Below are positions 25,861-33,652 of a DNA stretch of 64,000 bases, in pieces; within the stretch, counting starts at the first letter, position 1; every line of letters starts with the position of its first letter. This DNA is from Deltaproteobacteria bacterium (GTDB taxonomy: Bacteria; Desulfobacterota; GWC2-55-46), in assembly GCA_016219015.1 (NCBI GenBank), contig JACRCL010000016.1:1-64000 (forward strand), written 5' to 3'. Under the pieces are notes generated by a model. That model was not told the origin of the DNA, did not search any database, and saw only the letters and a program-made list of their open reading frames with translations. Made by a program: the position numbers and the translations under genes.

Positions 25861-26271
25861 ATCAGGCGGCCTGAGAGGGCCTTAAAAGGGAAGAACGGTG
25901 CGATACCGTCGCGGACCCGCCGCTGTAACCGGGGACGAAAACCGCAAACGCCACTGTCCGATAAACTCGGAATTTTGTTCAGGCTGCTCAAAATCGAGTC
26001 CGCGAGGCGTCGAGAAGCTTAGGAATGAGGCGTACTCTTTTGTACGTCGCAAAGACGAGCGACGAAGACAACAAAGCAGATGGACTTTTTCAGCAGCCTG
26101 CTAAAGGGAAGGCGCGGTGAGTAGACCGATCCGGGAGCCAGAAGACCTGCCTGAAATGCGGGACCCTTAAAAGGGTCTTATCCGCAGAAGACTTCTCGCG
26201 GTCTGGAAGGTCTTTCCCCGAAGGGCAAAACCCCTTTGGGATAATGCTTGAGGGTCAAGGAAACAGGGTGC
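25861..26271 (+). promoter_or_regulatory. Cobalamin riboswitch, interrupted by repeat C
   Basis: Conserved class-II-like B12 aptamer pieces appear in order: AAAAGGGAAGAACGGTGCGA with its P3 partner TACCG, GGACCCGCCGCTGTAA, GGGGACGAAA, GCCACTG, then GGGAAGGCGCGG, and the B12 box AGCCAGAAGACCTGCCTG at ~26137. Between GCCACTGTCC and GGGAAGGC, normally joined by a short loop, sits a complete repeat C copy (25980-26100). Both strands of the stem are preserved, so the insertion extends a peripheral helix rather than destroying the core. A terminator follows at 26272, consistent with repression of the downstream gene when B12 is abundant. Confidence 0.85.
25980..26100. repeat. Repeat C copy 3, inside the riboswitch aptamer
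   Basis: A ~121-bp copy (CAGGCTGCTCAAAA ... GGACTTTTTCAGCAGCCTG), same family as at 11408. Its complementary ends would pair in RNA and cap the peripheral stem GCCACTG.../...GGGAAGGC of the cobalamin aptamer. Confidence 0.85.
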
Positions 26272-26310
26272 AATCCTCAGGGCTTTTAAAGCTCTGAGGA
26301 TTTTTTATTT
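26272..26310 (+). terminator. Riboswitch expression-platform terminator
   Basis: Stem AATCCTCAGGGC/GCTCTGAGGATT (12 bp with one G-U) with loop TTTTAAA, then TTTTATTTT. It lies between the B12 aptamer and the bza start codon and is the likely regulated terminator. Confidence 0.8.
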
Positions 26311-26342
26311 TGACAGGTTGCTGAAAAACTCAAAATCACGTT

Positions 26343-26468
26343 CAGGCTGCTCAAAAAGTCCCAAGATGCAAGGAGTCGAAAAATGAGGAATGAGACGTAC
26401 TCATCTCGTACGTCGCAATGACGAATTTTGAAGACGACACAGCAGATTGGGCTTTTTCAGCAGCCTGC
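26343..26468. repeat. Repeat C copy 4
   Basis: A ~126-bp copy between the riboswitch terminator and the bza start codon. It ends two bases before the AAGGGGG that serves as ribosome-binding site, so the gene's leader is largely repeat-derived. Its internal hairpin is less perfect than in other copies. Confidence 0.85.
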
Positions 26469-26480
26469 TAAGGGGGATTT

Positions 26481-27782
26481 ATGACTCAGGTCGAATCCGC
26501 AAGGAAGGGCATCATAACAAAAGAGATGGAGGAGGTCGCCCGGAGCGAGAACGCGAGCGCCGACCGCATAAGGGAACTGATAGCCGAAGGCAAGATAGTG
26601 ATCCCGAACAACATTAACAGGAAGGCGAGGATCGTAGGGATAGGCAAGGGGCTCCGGACAAAGGTCAACGCGAGCATAGGGACATCTTCCGATATCGTCG
26701 ACCTGAAGGCCGAGGTCGAGAAGGCAAAAGCCGCCGAGGATGCAGGGGCAGATACACTTATGGAGCTTTCCGTGGGGGGGGACCTGGACACCATCCGCAA
26801 GGAGGTCCTGCGGTCAACGGGCCTTACCGTGGGCAGCGTGCCGCTCTACCAGGCCTTCAAGGAGGCGATAGAAAAGTACCATGACCCGAACAAACTTACC
26901 GAAGAGCTTCTCTTCGACGTATTGGAGAGGCAGTGCGCGGACGGCATCTCCTTCATGGCCGTCCACTGCGGGATAAACAGGCTTACGATAGAAAGGCTCA
27001 ACAGGCAGGGCTACCGTTACGGAGGGCTGGTCTCAAGGGGAGGCTCCTACATGGTGGGGTGGATGCTCAAGAACAACAGGGAAAACCCCCTGTACGAAAA
27101 TTTCGACCGCGTCGTTTCGATACTCAAAAAGTACGACTGCGTCTTAAGCCTCGGAAATGGCCTGCGCGCCGGGGCCGTGCACGACAGCCTGGACAGGGCC
27201 CAGGTACAGGAGCTCCTCATAAACTGCGAGCTTGCGGAGGCGGGGCTGGAGATGGGGTGCCAGATGATGTGCGAGGGGCCGGGACACCTGCCCCTTGACG
27301 ACATAGAGGCAAATGTGAAGCTCCAGAAGAGGATGAGCAACGACGCCCCTTTCTATGTGCTCGGCCCGCTTACGACCGACATAGCCGCGGGCTATGACCA
27401 CATCTCGGCGGCGATCGGGGCAGCCGAGGCCGCGAGGTACGGGGCGGACCTCATCTGTTACGTGACCCCGGCCGAGCACCTTGCCCTCCCTGACAGGGAC
27501 GACGTGGTCGAAGGCGTAAGGGCGGCAAGGATAGCGGCGCACGCGGGGGATATGGTAAAGCTCGGCAGGAAAGAGCGGGACATGGCGATGTCGAAGGCGC
27601 GGAGGGACTTGAAGTGGGAGGACCAGTACAGGCTGGGCCTATTTGGAGAGCGGGCGTCCGAGATAAGGGCCAGCCGCGCCCCTGAGGAGCCCGCGACCTG
27701 CACGATGTGCGGGAGCTTCTGCGCCCTCGAAAACGTCGGTTCGTATTTCAAGGAGAGCCTCAAGAACGGCGGCAAATCCTGA
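26481..27782 (+). CDS. bzaF: ThiC-family enzyme, probable 5-hydroxybenzimidazole synthase
   Basis: 433 residues of the ThiC radical-SAM family. GMEV-type start aside, the hallmarks are PLYQAFKEAI, GISFMAVHCGINR, MCEGPGHLPLDD, GPLTTDIAAGYDHI, LICYVTPAEHLALPDRDDV and a C-terminal cluster ligand set C407-x2-C410-x3-C414 (CTMCGSFC). ThiC makes the thiamin pyrimidine. The BzaA/B/F paralogues make 5-hydroxybenzimidazole, the anaerobic precursor of the B12 lower ligand. A cobalamin rather than TPP riboswitch upstream favours Bza. The short length without the long N-terminal domain of E. coli ThiC also fits. No other bza or cob gene adjoins. The alternative is a clostridial/archaeal-type ThiC under unusual control. 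Confidence 0.8.
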   Translation: MTQVESARKGIITKEMEEVARSENASADRIRELIAEGKIVIPNNINRKARIVGIGKGLRTKVNASIGTSSDIVDLKAEVEKAKAAEDAGADTLMELSVGGDLDTIRKEVLRSTGLTVGSVPLYQAFKEAIEKYHDPNKLTEELLFDVLERQCADGISFMAVHCGINRLTIERLNRQGYRYGGLVSRGGSYMVGWMLKNNRENPLYENFDRVVSILKKYDCVLSLGNGLRAGAVHDSLDRAQVQELLINCELAEAGLEMGCQMMCEGPGHLPLDDIEANVKLQKRMSNDAPFYVLGPLTTDIAAGYDHISAAIGAAEAARYGADLICYVTPAEHLALPDRDDVVEGVRAARIAAHAGDMVKLGRKERDMAMSKARRDLKWEDQYRLGLFGERASEIRASRAPEEPATCTMCGSFCALENVGSYFKESLKNGGKS

Positions 27783-27811
27783 ATCGACTACTGGTGTCTG
27801 CTGAAAAACAG

Positions 27812-27845
27812 AACCTGGAAGGCCACAAGAGGGGCCTTCCAGGTT
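27812..27845 (+). terminator. Terminator-like hairpin after bza
   Basis: A perfect 13-bp stem, AACCTGGAAGGCC/GGCCTTCCAGGTT, with an 8-nt loop, 30 bp after the stop. The T-tract is weak (ATTAAT), so it could also be an mRNA-stabilising hairpin. Confidence 0.65.
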
Positions 27846-27848
27846 ATT

Positions 27849-27937
27849 AATCTCCCCGCAGCAAGCAGCGGGGAATCTTCGACACATTAGGAAAAAAATT
27901 CGATTCGCTCGTTCATGCACCGCTATGTGTGTTCAGA
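27849..27937. repeat. Repeat B copy 5
   Basis: An ~89-bp copy with one CCCCGCAGCAAGCAGCGGGG hairpin, TCTTCGACACATTAGGAA and GATTCGCTCGTTCATGC, ending in CGCTATGTGTGTTCA. Its last bases supply the left half-site of the first GTTCA-N5-TGAAC palindrome. Confidence 0.7.
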
Positions 27938-28061
27938 TTCTGAACAAACCCCTTAACTCTCCAACTTGCTAATCTGATTAATAAAATAATTTTCACGTTC
28001 AGGATATGAACAAAAACCGCTTGACGAAATTTTTGGCCTGTGCTATGTTCATTCCATGAAC
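27931..28061 (+). promoter_or_regulatory. Triple palindromic operator of the EPS regulator
   Basis: Three copies of GTTCA-N5-TGAAC lie at 27931-27945 (spacer GATTC), 27997-28011 (spacer GGATA) and 28047-28061 (spacer TTCCA). The last overlaps the -10 box and the start codon; the second lies 10 bp upstream of the -35. The arrangement is that of autorepression by a dimeric winged-helix protein, presumably the MarR-type product of the gene it controls (inference). Confidence 0.75.
28021..28049 (+). promoter_or_regulatory. Sigma-70-type promoter, predicted leaderless transcript
   Basis: TTGACG (28021-28026), 17-bp spacer, TATGTT (28044-28049). The expected start of transcription, about seven bases after the -10, coincides with the ATG at 28056, and there is no ribosome-binding site. 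This predicts a leaderless mRNA. Confidence 0.7.
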
Positions 28062-28682
28062 AATAAGGAAGAGCATCAGGACGGCTACCGTTCTCTTCTT
28101 CTTCTTGACGAGATATCGAAAAACCACGAGCTTACGCAGCGGGACTTAAGCAAAAAGCTCGGGGTTGCTCTCGGCCTTATCAATTCCTACATCAAGAACC
28201 TCGCCTCAAAAGGCTACATAACCGTCTCCACTATCCCCCGCAAAAGATATACATATTACCTGACCCCCAGCGGCTTCGCCGAAAAGACCCGTCTTACTTA
28301 CCAGCACCTCCAGAACTTCACTAACCTCTACAGGGTAGCCCGCAGGGACTTCCATACCCTTTTCAACGACTTGAGGGGCCTAAAGATAAAAAGGGTCGTC
28401 TTCTGCGGTGTGGACGAGGTGACCGAGATAGCCTACCTGTCATTAAAAGAGGCCGAGCTCGAGCTTGCGGGCATTATCGACAAGGCCGAGGCGAAAAGGA
28501 AGTTCTTCGGCTACGAAGTCCTCCCCATCGACAGGCTTGAGGAAATAGATTATGAGATTATAATCATAACGTCGTTTAACGGCGGCGAGGCGCTCAAGAA
28601 GGCGCTCCTTGAGGCCGGGGTGGACGAGCGGCGGATATGCGGAATAAATACCGAGGGGTGGCTCAAGAGGATAGAGGGCTGA
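28056..28682 (+). CDS. MarR_EPS-like winged-helix regulator with C-terminal Rossmann-like domain
   Basis: 208 residues. Residues ~10-90 form a winged helix (LTQRDLSKKLGVALGLINSY, then YYLTPSGFAEKTRLT), close to the EPS-associated MarR subgroup found at exopolysaccharide loci. Residues ~108-208 form an alpha/beta domain (RVVFCGVDEVTEIAYLSL, FFGYEVLPIDRL, YEIIIITSF), like the CoA/nucleotide-binding Rossmann domains of sugar-modifying proteins. A regulator sensing a nucleotide-sugar or other pathway intermediate is a reasonable inference. Three operator-like palindromes overlap its own promoter. It is the first gene of the + strand polysaccharide locus, although repeats separate it from the next gene. 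Confidence 0.8.
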   Translation: MNNKEEHQDGYRSLLLLDEISKNHELTQRDLSKKLGVALGLINSYIKNLASKGYITVSTIPRKRYTYYLTPSGFAEKTRLTYQHLQNFTNLYRVARRDFHTLFNDLRGLKIKRVVFCGVDEVTEIAYLSLKEAELELAGIIDKAEAKRKFFGYEVLPIDRLEEIDYEIIIITSFNGGEALKKALLEAGVDERRICGINTEGWLKRIEG

Positions 28683-28693
28683 AAGATCATATT

Positions 28694-28815
28694 CAGGCTG
28701 CTCAAAAAGCTCCAGATGCGAGGCGTCGAGAAGCGAGGAATGAGGCGTACTTTTTCTGTACGCTGCAATGACGAGCGACGAAGACAACGAAGCAGATGGA
28801 CTTTTTCAGCAGCCT
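28694..28815. repeat. Repeat C copy 5
   Basis: A ~122-bp copy (CAGGCTGCTCAAAAAGCTCC ... GGACTTTTTCAGCAGCCTG) between the regulator and fcl-like genes, with an internal GGCGTAC...GTACGC hairpin. It ends about 20 bp before the next start codon. Confidence 0.85.
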
Positions 28816-28820
28816 GCTAA

Positions 28821-29774
<954 letters not shown>

Positions 29775-29793
29775 CAGAAACCCTGAATTTGCT

Positions 29794-29908
29794 TAGGCTG
29801 CTCAAAATCGAGTCCGCGAGGCGTTGAGGAAGCGAGGAATGAGACGTACTCACCTTGCGTTATGACAAGACGATGACAACAAAGCAGATGGACTTTTTCA
29901 GCAGCCTG
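29794..29908. repeat. Repeat C copy 6
   Basis: A ~115-bp copy (AGGCTGCTCAAAA ... GGACTTTTTCAGCAGCCTG) with a degenerate centre in which the GTAC hairpin is broken. It lies between the fcl-like and rmlA-like genes, 25 bp before the next start codon. Confidence 0.8.
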
Positions 29909-29932
29909 CTAAAAAATTCCTAAGGGGTTAAG

Positions 29933-31012
29933 ATGGAAAAAAAGATGAAGGCCCTGGTATTGAGCGGAGGAAAGGGAACGAGGCTCCGGCCCCTGACCTA
30001 CACGGGAGCAAAGCAGCTCGTGCCAATAGCGAACCGCCCGATACTCTCATATGTATTCGATAATATCGCCAAGGCCGGAATAAAAGAGATTGGGGTAATA
30101 ATTTCTCCGGAAACCGGCGCGGAGATAAGGGAGACGATGGGCGACGGGTCGAAGTGGGGCGTTAAGGTCGAGTACATCCTCCAGGAGGAGCCGAAGGGGC
30201 TCGCCCACGCCGTGCTCGTCGGCAAGGAGTTCCTCGGGGACTCGCCCTTCGTGATGTATCTGGGAGATAACCTCATAGGCTGCGGCATAGAAAAGTTCAT
30301 AGAGAAGTTCAGGAAGACGGGCGCGGACGCCGTCATACTGTTAAAGCCCGTTGAAAGCCCCCAGTCCTTCGGCGTGGCAGAGGTGGACGGCAAGGGGAAT
30401 ATTCTGGGCCTCGAAGAAAAGCCGAACAACCCAAAAAGCAACCTCGCCCTCGTCGGGGTCTATATATTCTCAAACGAGATACACAGGGCCATCGCGAGCA
30501 TAAGGCCCTCCGCGCGCGGCGAGCTCGAGATAACCGACGCCATACAGGACCTCATCACCAAGGGCAGGCCAGTGCAGAGCCATATCCTCGATACGTGGTG
30601 GCTCGATACCGGCAAGAAAGACGACCTCCTGGCCGCGAATACGATAGTCCTGGACGAATGGTTCAAAAGAAAGATAGACGGCAAGGTCGACAAGGCCTCG
30701 CAGATAACCGGGCGCGTCACGATAGACGCGGGCGCGGTTGTAAAGAACAGCACGCTCCGCGGCCCCATAGTGGTCGGGCCGGGCGCTGTGATAGAGGACA
30801 GCTTCATCGGCCCGTTTACGAGCATCGGGAACGACACGAAGATAACGAAGTCCATAATAGAGCATTCCGTCATTTTAACCGGCGCCGAGATAAGCCATGT
30901 CAACAGGATGGAGGACAGCCTCATAGGAAGGAACGCGAAGGTAATAAAATGCCAGGATAAGCACGAGGCCCTGCGCCTCATGATAGGCGACGACTCCGTG
31001 GTGGAGGTGTAA
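29933..31012 (+). CDS. rmlA: Glucose-1-phosphate thymidylyltransferase, StrD-type
   Basis: 359 residues, longer than classical RmlA (~290). The nucleotidyltransferase domain has LSGGKGTRLRPLTYTGAKQL, YILQEEPKGLAHAV, MYLGDNLI and WWLDTGKKDDL. A left-handed beta-helix C-terminus follows from ~residue 245 (ITGRVTIDAGAVVKNSTL). This is the long StrD-like form that makes dTDP-glucose from dTTP and glucose-1-phosphate. It is first in a compact rmlA-C-D-B set, with the next gene 3 bp downstream. AAGGGG precedes the ATG. Confidence 0.9.
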   Translation: MEKKMKALVLSGGKGTRLRPLTYTGAKQLVPIANRPILSYVFDNIAKAGIKEIGVIISPETGAEIRETMGDGSKWGVKVEYILQEEPKGLAHAVLVGKEFLGDSPFVMYLGDNLIGCGIEKFIEKFRKTGADAVILLKPVESPQSFGVAEVDGKGNILGLEEKPNNPKSNLALVGVYIFSNEIHRAIASIRPSARGELEITDAIQDLITKGRPVQSHILDTWWLDTGKKDDLLAANTIVLDEWFKRKIDGKVDKASQITGRVTIDAGAVVKNSTLRGPIVVGPGAVIEDSFIGPFTSIGNDTKITKSIIEHSVILTGAEISHVNRMEDSLIGRNAKVIKCQDKHEALRLMIGDDSVVEV

Positions 31013-31015
31013 GGG

Positions 31016-31489
31016 ATGTTCAAGGACGGCGCGATAGAAGGCGTTCAGGTCAAGCCCCTCAGTAAATTCTCCGACGGCCGCGGCTGGCTGATGGAGGTCT
31101 TCAGGCACGACGAGCTCGACGGCGAATACCTGCCCGCTATGACCTATATCTCTATTACAAGGCCGGGGGTCGCGCGAGGCCCTCACGAGCACATCGACCA
31201 GGCCGATTACTTCTGCTTCGCCGGGCCTTCGCGCTTCAAGGTATACCTCTGGGACAACAGGCCGGAGTCCCCGACGTACAGGCACAGGATGGCGCTCGTC
31301 GCGGGCGAGGGGGCACCAATCGCCGTGATAGTGCCCAAAAGGGTCGTGCACGCGTACAAGAACGTCGGGGAGAGCGACGGCCTCGTTATCAACTGCCCTA
31401 ACCGCCTCTTCAAGGGCAACGGGAAAAAAGACCCCGTGGACGAGGTCCGCTACGAGGACGTTGCGGACTCCCCTTACGAGCTGGACTGA
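31016..31489 (+). CDS. rmlC: dTDP-4-dehydrorhamnose 3,5-epimerase-like cupin
   Basis: 157 residues, slightly short for RmlC (~180). SDGRGWLMEVFRHDEL and ITRPGVARGPHEH match the fold, but the catalytic-loop sequence is RGPHEH rather than the usual RGLHFQ. Position between rmlA and rmlD makes the epimerase role in dTDP-L-rhamnose synthesis likely. A related sugar isomerase activity remains possible. It overlaps rmlD by one base (TGATG). Confidence 0.75.
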   Translation: MFKDGAIEGVQVKPLSKFSDGRGWLMEVFRHDELDGEYLPAMTYISITRPGVARGPHEHIDQADYFCFAGPSRFKVYLWDNRPESPTYRHRMALVAGEGAPIAVIVPKRVVHAYKNVGESDGLVINCPNRLFKGNGKKDPVDEVRYEDVADSPYELD

Positions 31490-32388
31490 TGGAAATATTG
31501 GTAACAGGCTCGGCCGGACAGCTCGGCAGCGACTTGCGGCCCCTTCTCGTGAACGGGGGCTGCGGCGTACACGCCTTTCCTTCATCCGCCCTTGATATCA
31601 CGGACAGGGAGAGGGTCTTCGAGGCCGTAGGCTCCGTAAGGCCGGACGTCGTCATAAACTGCGCGGCCTACACGAAGGTAGACCTGGCTGAAAAGGAGAG
31701 GGATAGGGCCTTCGCCGTGAACAGGGACGGGGTTAAGAACCTCGCGGAGGCCGCAAACAACGCGGGCTCCGCGCTCATCCACATCTCTACGGACTTTGTC
31801 TTTGACGGGAGAAAATCGACGCCCTATCTGGAGATTGACGGGACGAACCCTCTGTCCGCCTACGGCGAATCGAAGCTCGAAGGCGAAAGGGAGGCCATAG
31901 GGGCGTTAGACAGGCACATCATAATCCGCGCCTCCTGGCTCTACGGCCTTGAGGGGAATAATTTCGTGAAGACGATATTACGGCTCGCGGGGGAGAGGGA
32001 GGCCTTGAAGGTAGTCTACGACCAGGCCGGCACGCCGACATGGACACGCGACCTCGCGGGCGCGATTACGAAGATAATAGATGACCTGAAGGCCGGGAAA
32101 GCGGATTACGGCGTATACAACTACTCCAATGAAGGCGTGGCGAGCTGGTACGACTTCGCCGAGGCGATAGTGGAGGAGGCGAAAGTGGCCGGGGTGAAGC
32201 TGAAGTGCTCCTCCATAGAGCCGATCCTCACCTCCGAGTACCCGACACCTGCGAAAAGGCCGGCCTACTCGGTGCTCGACAAGAAAAAGATAAAAAGCGC
32301 CTTCGGGGTAAAGATACCCCACTGGAGGAGGTCTCTAAAAGAGATGATGAAAGAACTCTGCCGCAGGAACGGGGGAAAAGATGCGTAA
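31489..32388 (+). CDS. rmlD: dTDP-4-dehydrorhamnose reductase
   Basis: 299 residues of the RmlD branch of the SDR family, performing the final NAD(P)H reduction to dTDP-L-rhamnose. The N-terminal cofactor motif is [31 protein letters not shown] is the family's substrate segment, followed by STDFVFDG and catalytic YGESKLEGE. Near the C-terminus is [12 protein letters not shown]. It overlaps rmlB by eight bases. Confidence 0.92.
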   Translation: MEILVTGSAGQLGSDLRPLLVNGGCGVHAFPSSALDITDRERVFEAVGSVRPDVVINCAAYTKVDLAEKERDRAFAVNRDGVKNLAEAANNAGSALIHISTDFVFDGRKSTPYLEIDGTNPLSAYGESKLEGEREAIGALDRHIIIRASWLYGLEGNNFVKTILRLAGEREALKVVYDQAGTPTWTRDLAGAITKIIDDLKAGKADYGVYNYSNEGVASWYDFAEAIVEEAKVAGVKLKCSSIEPILTSEYPTPAKRPAYSVLDKKKIKSAFGVKIPHWRRSLKEMMKELCRRNGGKDA

Positions 32389-33460
32389 GATACTCGTAAC
32401 AGGCGGCGCGGGCTTCATCGGCAGCAACTTCGTCCTTTATATGCGCGGGCGCTATCCTTCGGACAGGATAATAGTGCTCGATAAGCTCACCTACGCCGGG
32501 AACCTGGAGAATTTGAAGTCCCTCGCGAGCGGCCCCGGCTACCTGTTCGTAAAAGGCGACATAAACGACTCCGCCCTCCTCGACGGATTGTTTGAAAAGG
32601 AAGGGATAGATACCGTGGTGAACTTCGCGGCAGAGTCGCACGTGGACCGCTCGATACTCGGGCCAAAGGCCTTTATCGAGACGAACGTGCTCGGCACCTT
32701 CACGCTCTTAGAGGCCGCGAGGAAAAACTGGTCCGCGCCAGGGGATAAAAGGTTCCTCCATGTATCGACAGACGAGGTATACGGCTCGCTGGGAGATAAG
32801 GGCTTTTTTACCGAATCGACCCCGTACAGCCCGAACTCCCCTTATGCCGCGTCAAAGGCCTCCTCGGACCACCTCGTGAGGGCGTACTTCCACACTTACG
32901 GCCTGCCTGCCGTTACCACGAACTGCTCGAACAACTACGGGCCTTACCAGTTCCCCGAAAAGCTGATACCGCTCATGATAATAAACGCGTTAAAGGGCAA
33001 GGGTCTGCCGGTCTACGGGGACGGGCAGAACGTGCGCGACTGGCTCTACGTCGAGGACCACTGCAGGGCCATTGATACTGTCCTTAGCAGGGGCAGGCTC
33101 GGGGAGACCTACAACATAGGCGGCCGGAACGAGATGAAGAACCTCGATCTTGTAAACGAGGTCTGCTCGATAATAGACGAAAGGCTTTCGGCAGATAAAT
33201 CCTTATCCGTGAAGTACCCTTTCAAGGGGAGCAGGAAGGGGCTCATTCACTTCGTGAAGGACCGCCCCGGCCATGACAGGCGCTACGCCATCGACTGCTC
33301 GAAGATGGAAAAGGAGCTTGGCTGGAGGCCTGAGCACGACTTCAACTCCGGGATACGGAAGACCATAGACTGGTACATCGATAACCCCGGCTGGTGGGAG
33401 CGGATAACCTCCGGCGAGTACAGGGACTATTACGACCTCCAGTACGGGGACAGGATTTAG
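32381..33460 (+). CDS. rmlB: dTDP-glucose 4,6-dehydratase
   Basis: 359 residues. [36 protein letters not shown] (catalytic Thr-Asp-Glu), [11 protein letters not shown] (catalytic Tyr/Lys) and [18 protein letters not shown] are diagnostic. It makes dTDP-4-keto-6-deoxyglucose, the substrate of the RmlC-like and RmlD enzymes. It is last of the rml set. A 150-bp run of hairpins separates it from the exporter genes. Confidence 0.95.
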   Translation: MRKILVTGGAGFIGSNFVLYMRGRYPSDRIIVLDKLTYAGNLENLKSLASGPGYLFVKGDINDSALLDGLFEKEGIDTVVNFAAESHVDRSILGPKAFIETNVLGTFTLLEAARKNWSAPGDKRFLHVSTDEVYGSLGDKGFFTESTPYSPNSPYAASKASSDHLVRAYFHTYGLPAVTTNCSNNYGPYQFPEKLIPLMIINALKGKGLPVYGDGQNVRDWLYVEDHCRAIDTVLSRGRLGETYNIGGRNEMKNLDLVNEVCSIIDERLSADKSLSVKYPFKGSRKGLIHFVKDRPGHDRRYAIDCSKMEKELGWRPEHDFNSGIRKTIDWYIDNPGWWERITSGEYRDYYDLQYGDRI

Positions 33461-33462
33461 TA

Positions 33463-33612
33463 GTTGAAAAAGTCCTTCCTGGACTTTTTCAACCACGGTT
33501 TGGCCGGAATGAATCCGGCCAAACCTCACAAATTGCTCGACTTTTAAAGTCTCGCAATTTGGCAATCCATCCGTGGATTGCTTAGCAGGCTGTTTTCAAC
33601 AAGCCTGCTAAG
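33463..33612 (+). repeat. Five consecutive hairpins between rmlB and wzm
   Basis: Five perfect or near-perfect hairpins fill the gap: 33463-33493 (13-bp stem GTTGAAAAAGTCC), 33497-33525 (12-bp stem GGTTTGGCCGGA), 33529-33561 (CAAATTGC stem with an inner GACTTTTAAAGTC), 33562-33581 (GCAATCCA stem) and 33581-33612 (CTTAGCAGGCT stem). The first and last echo repeat C ends. No T-tract of terminator type is present, so mRNA stabilisation or processing between the rml and export genes is more likely. Confidence 0.8.
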
Positions 33613-33652
33613 AAAAGAAGAAAGGGTAAAGAAGGGTCGAAGGCCGATAGCT

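Noticed and set aside
26210-26275. A complete TPP riboswitch
   Set aside because: Only a GGATAATGC-like string is visible; the 5' half (CTGAGA region with its pairing partners) was not found in the right place.
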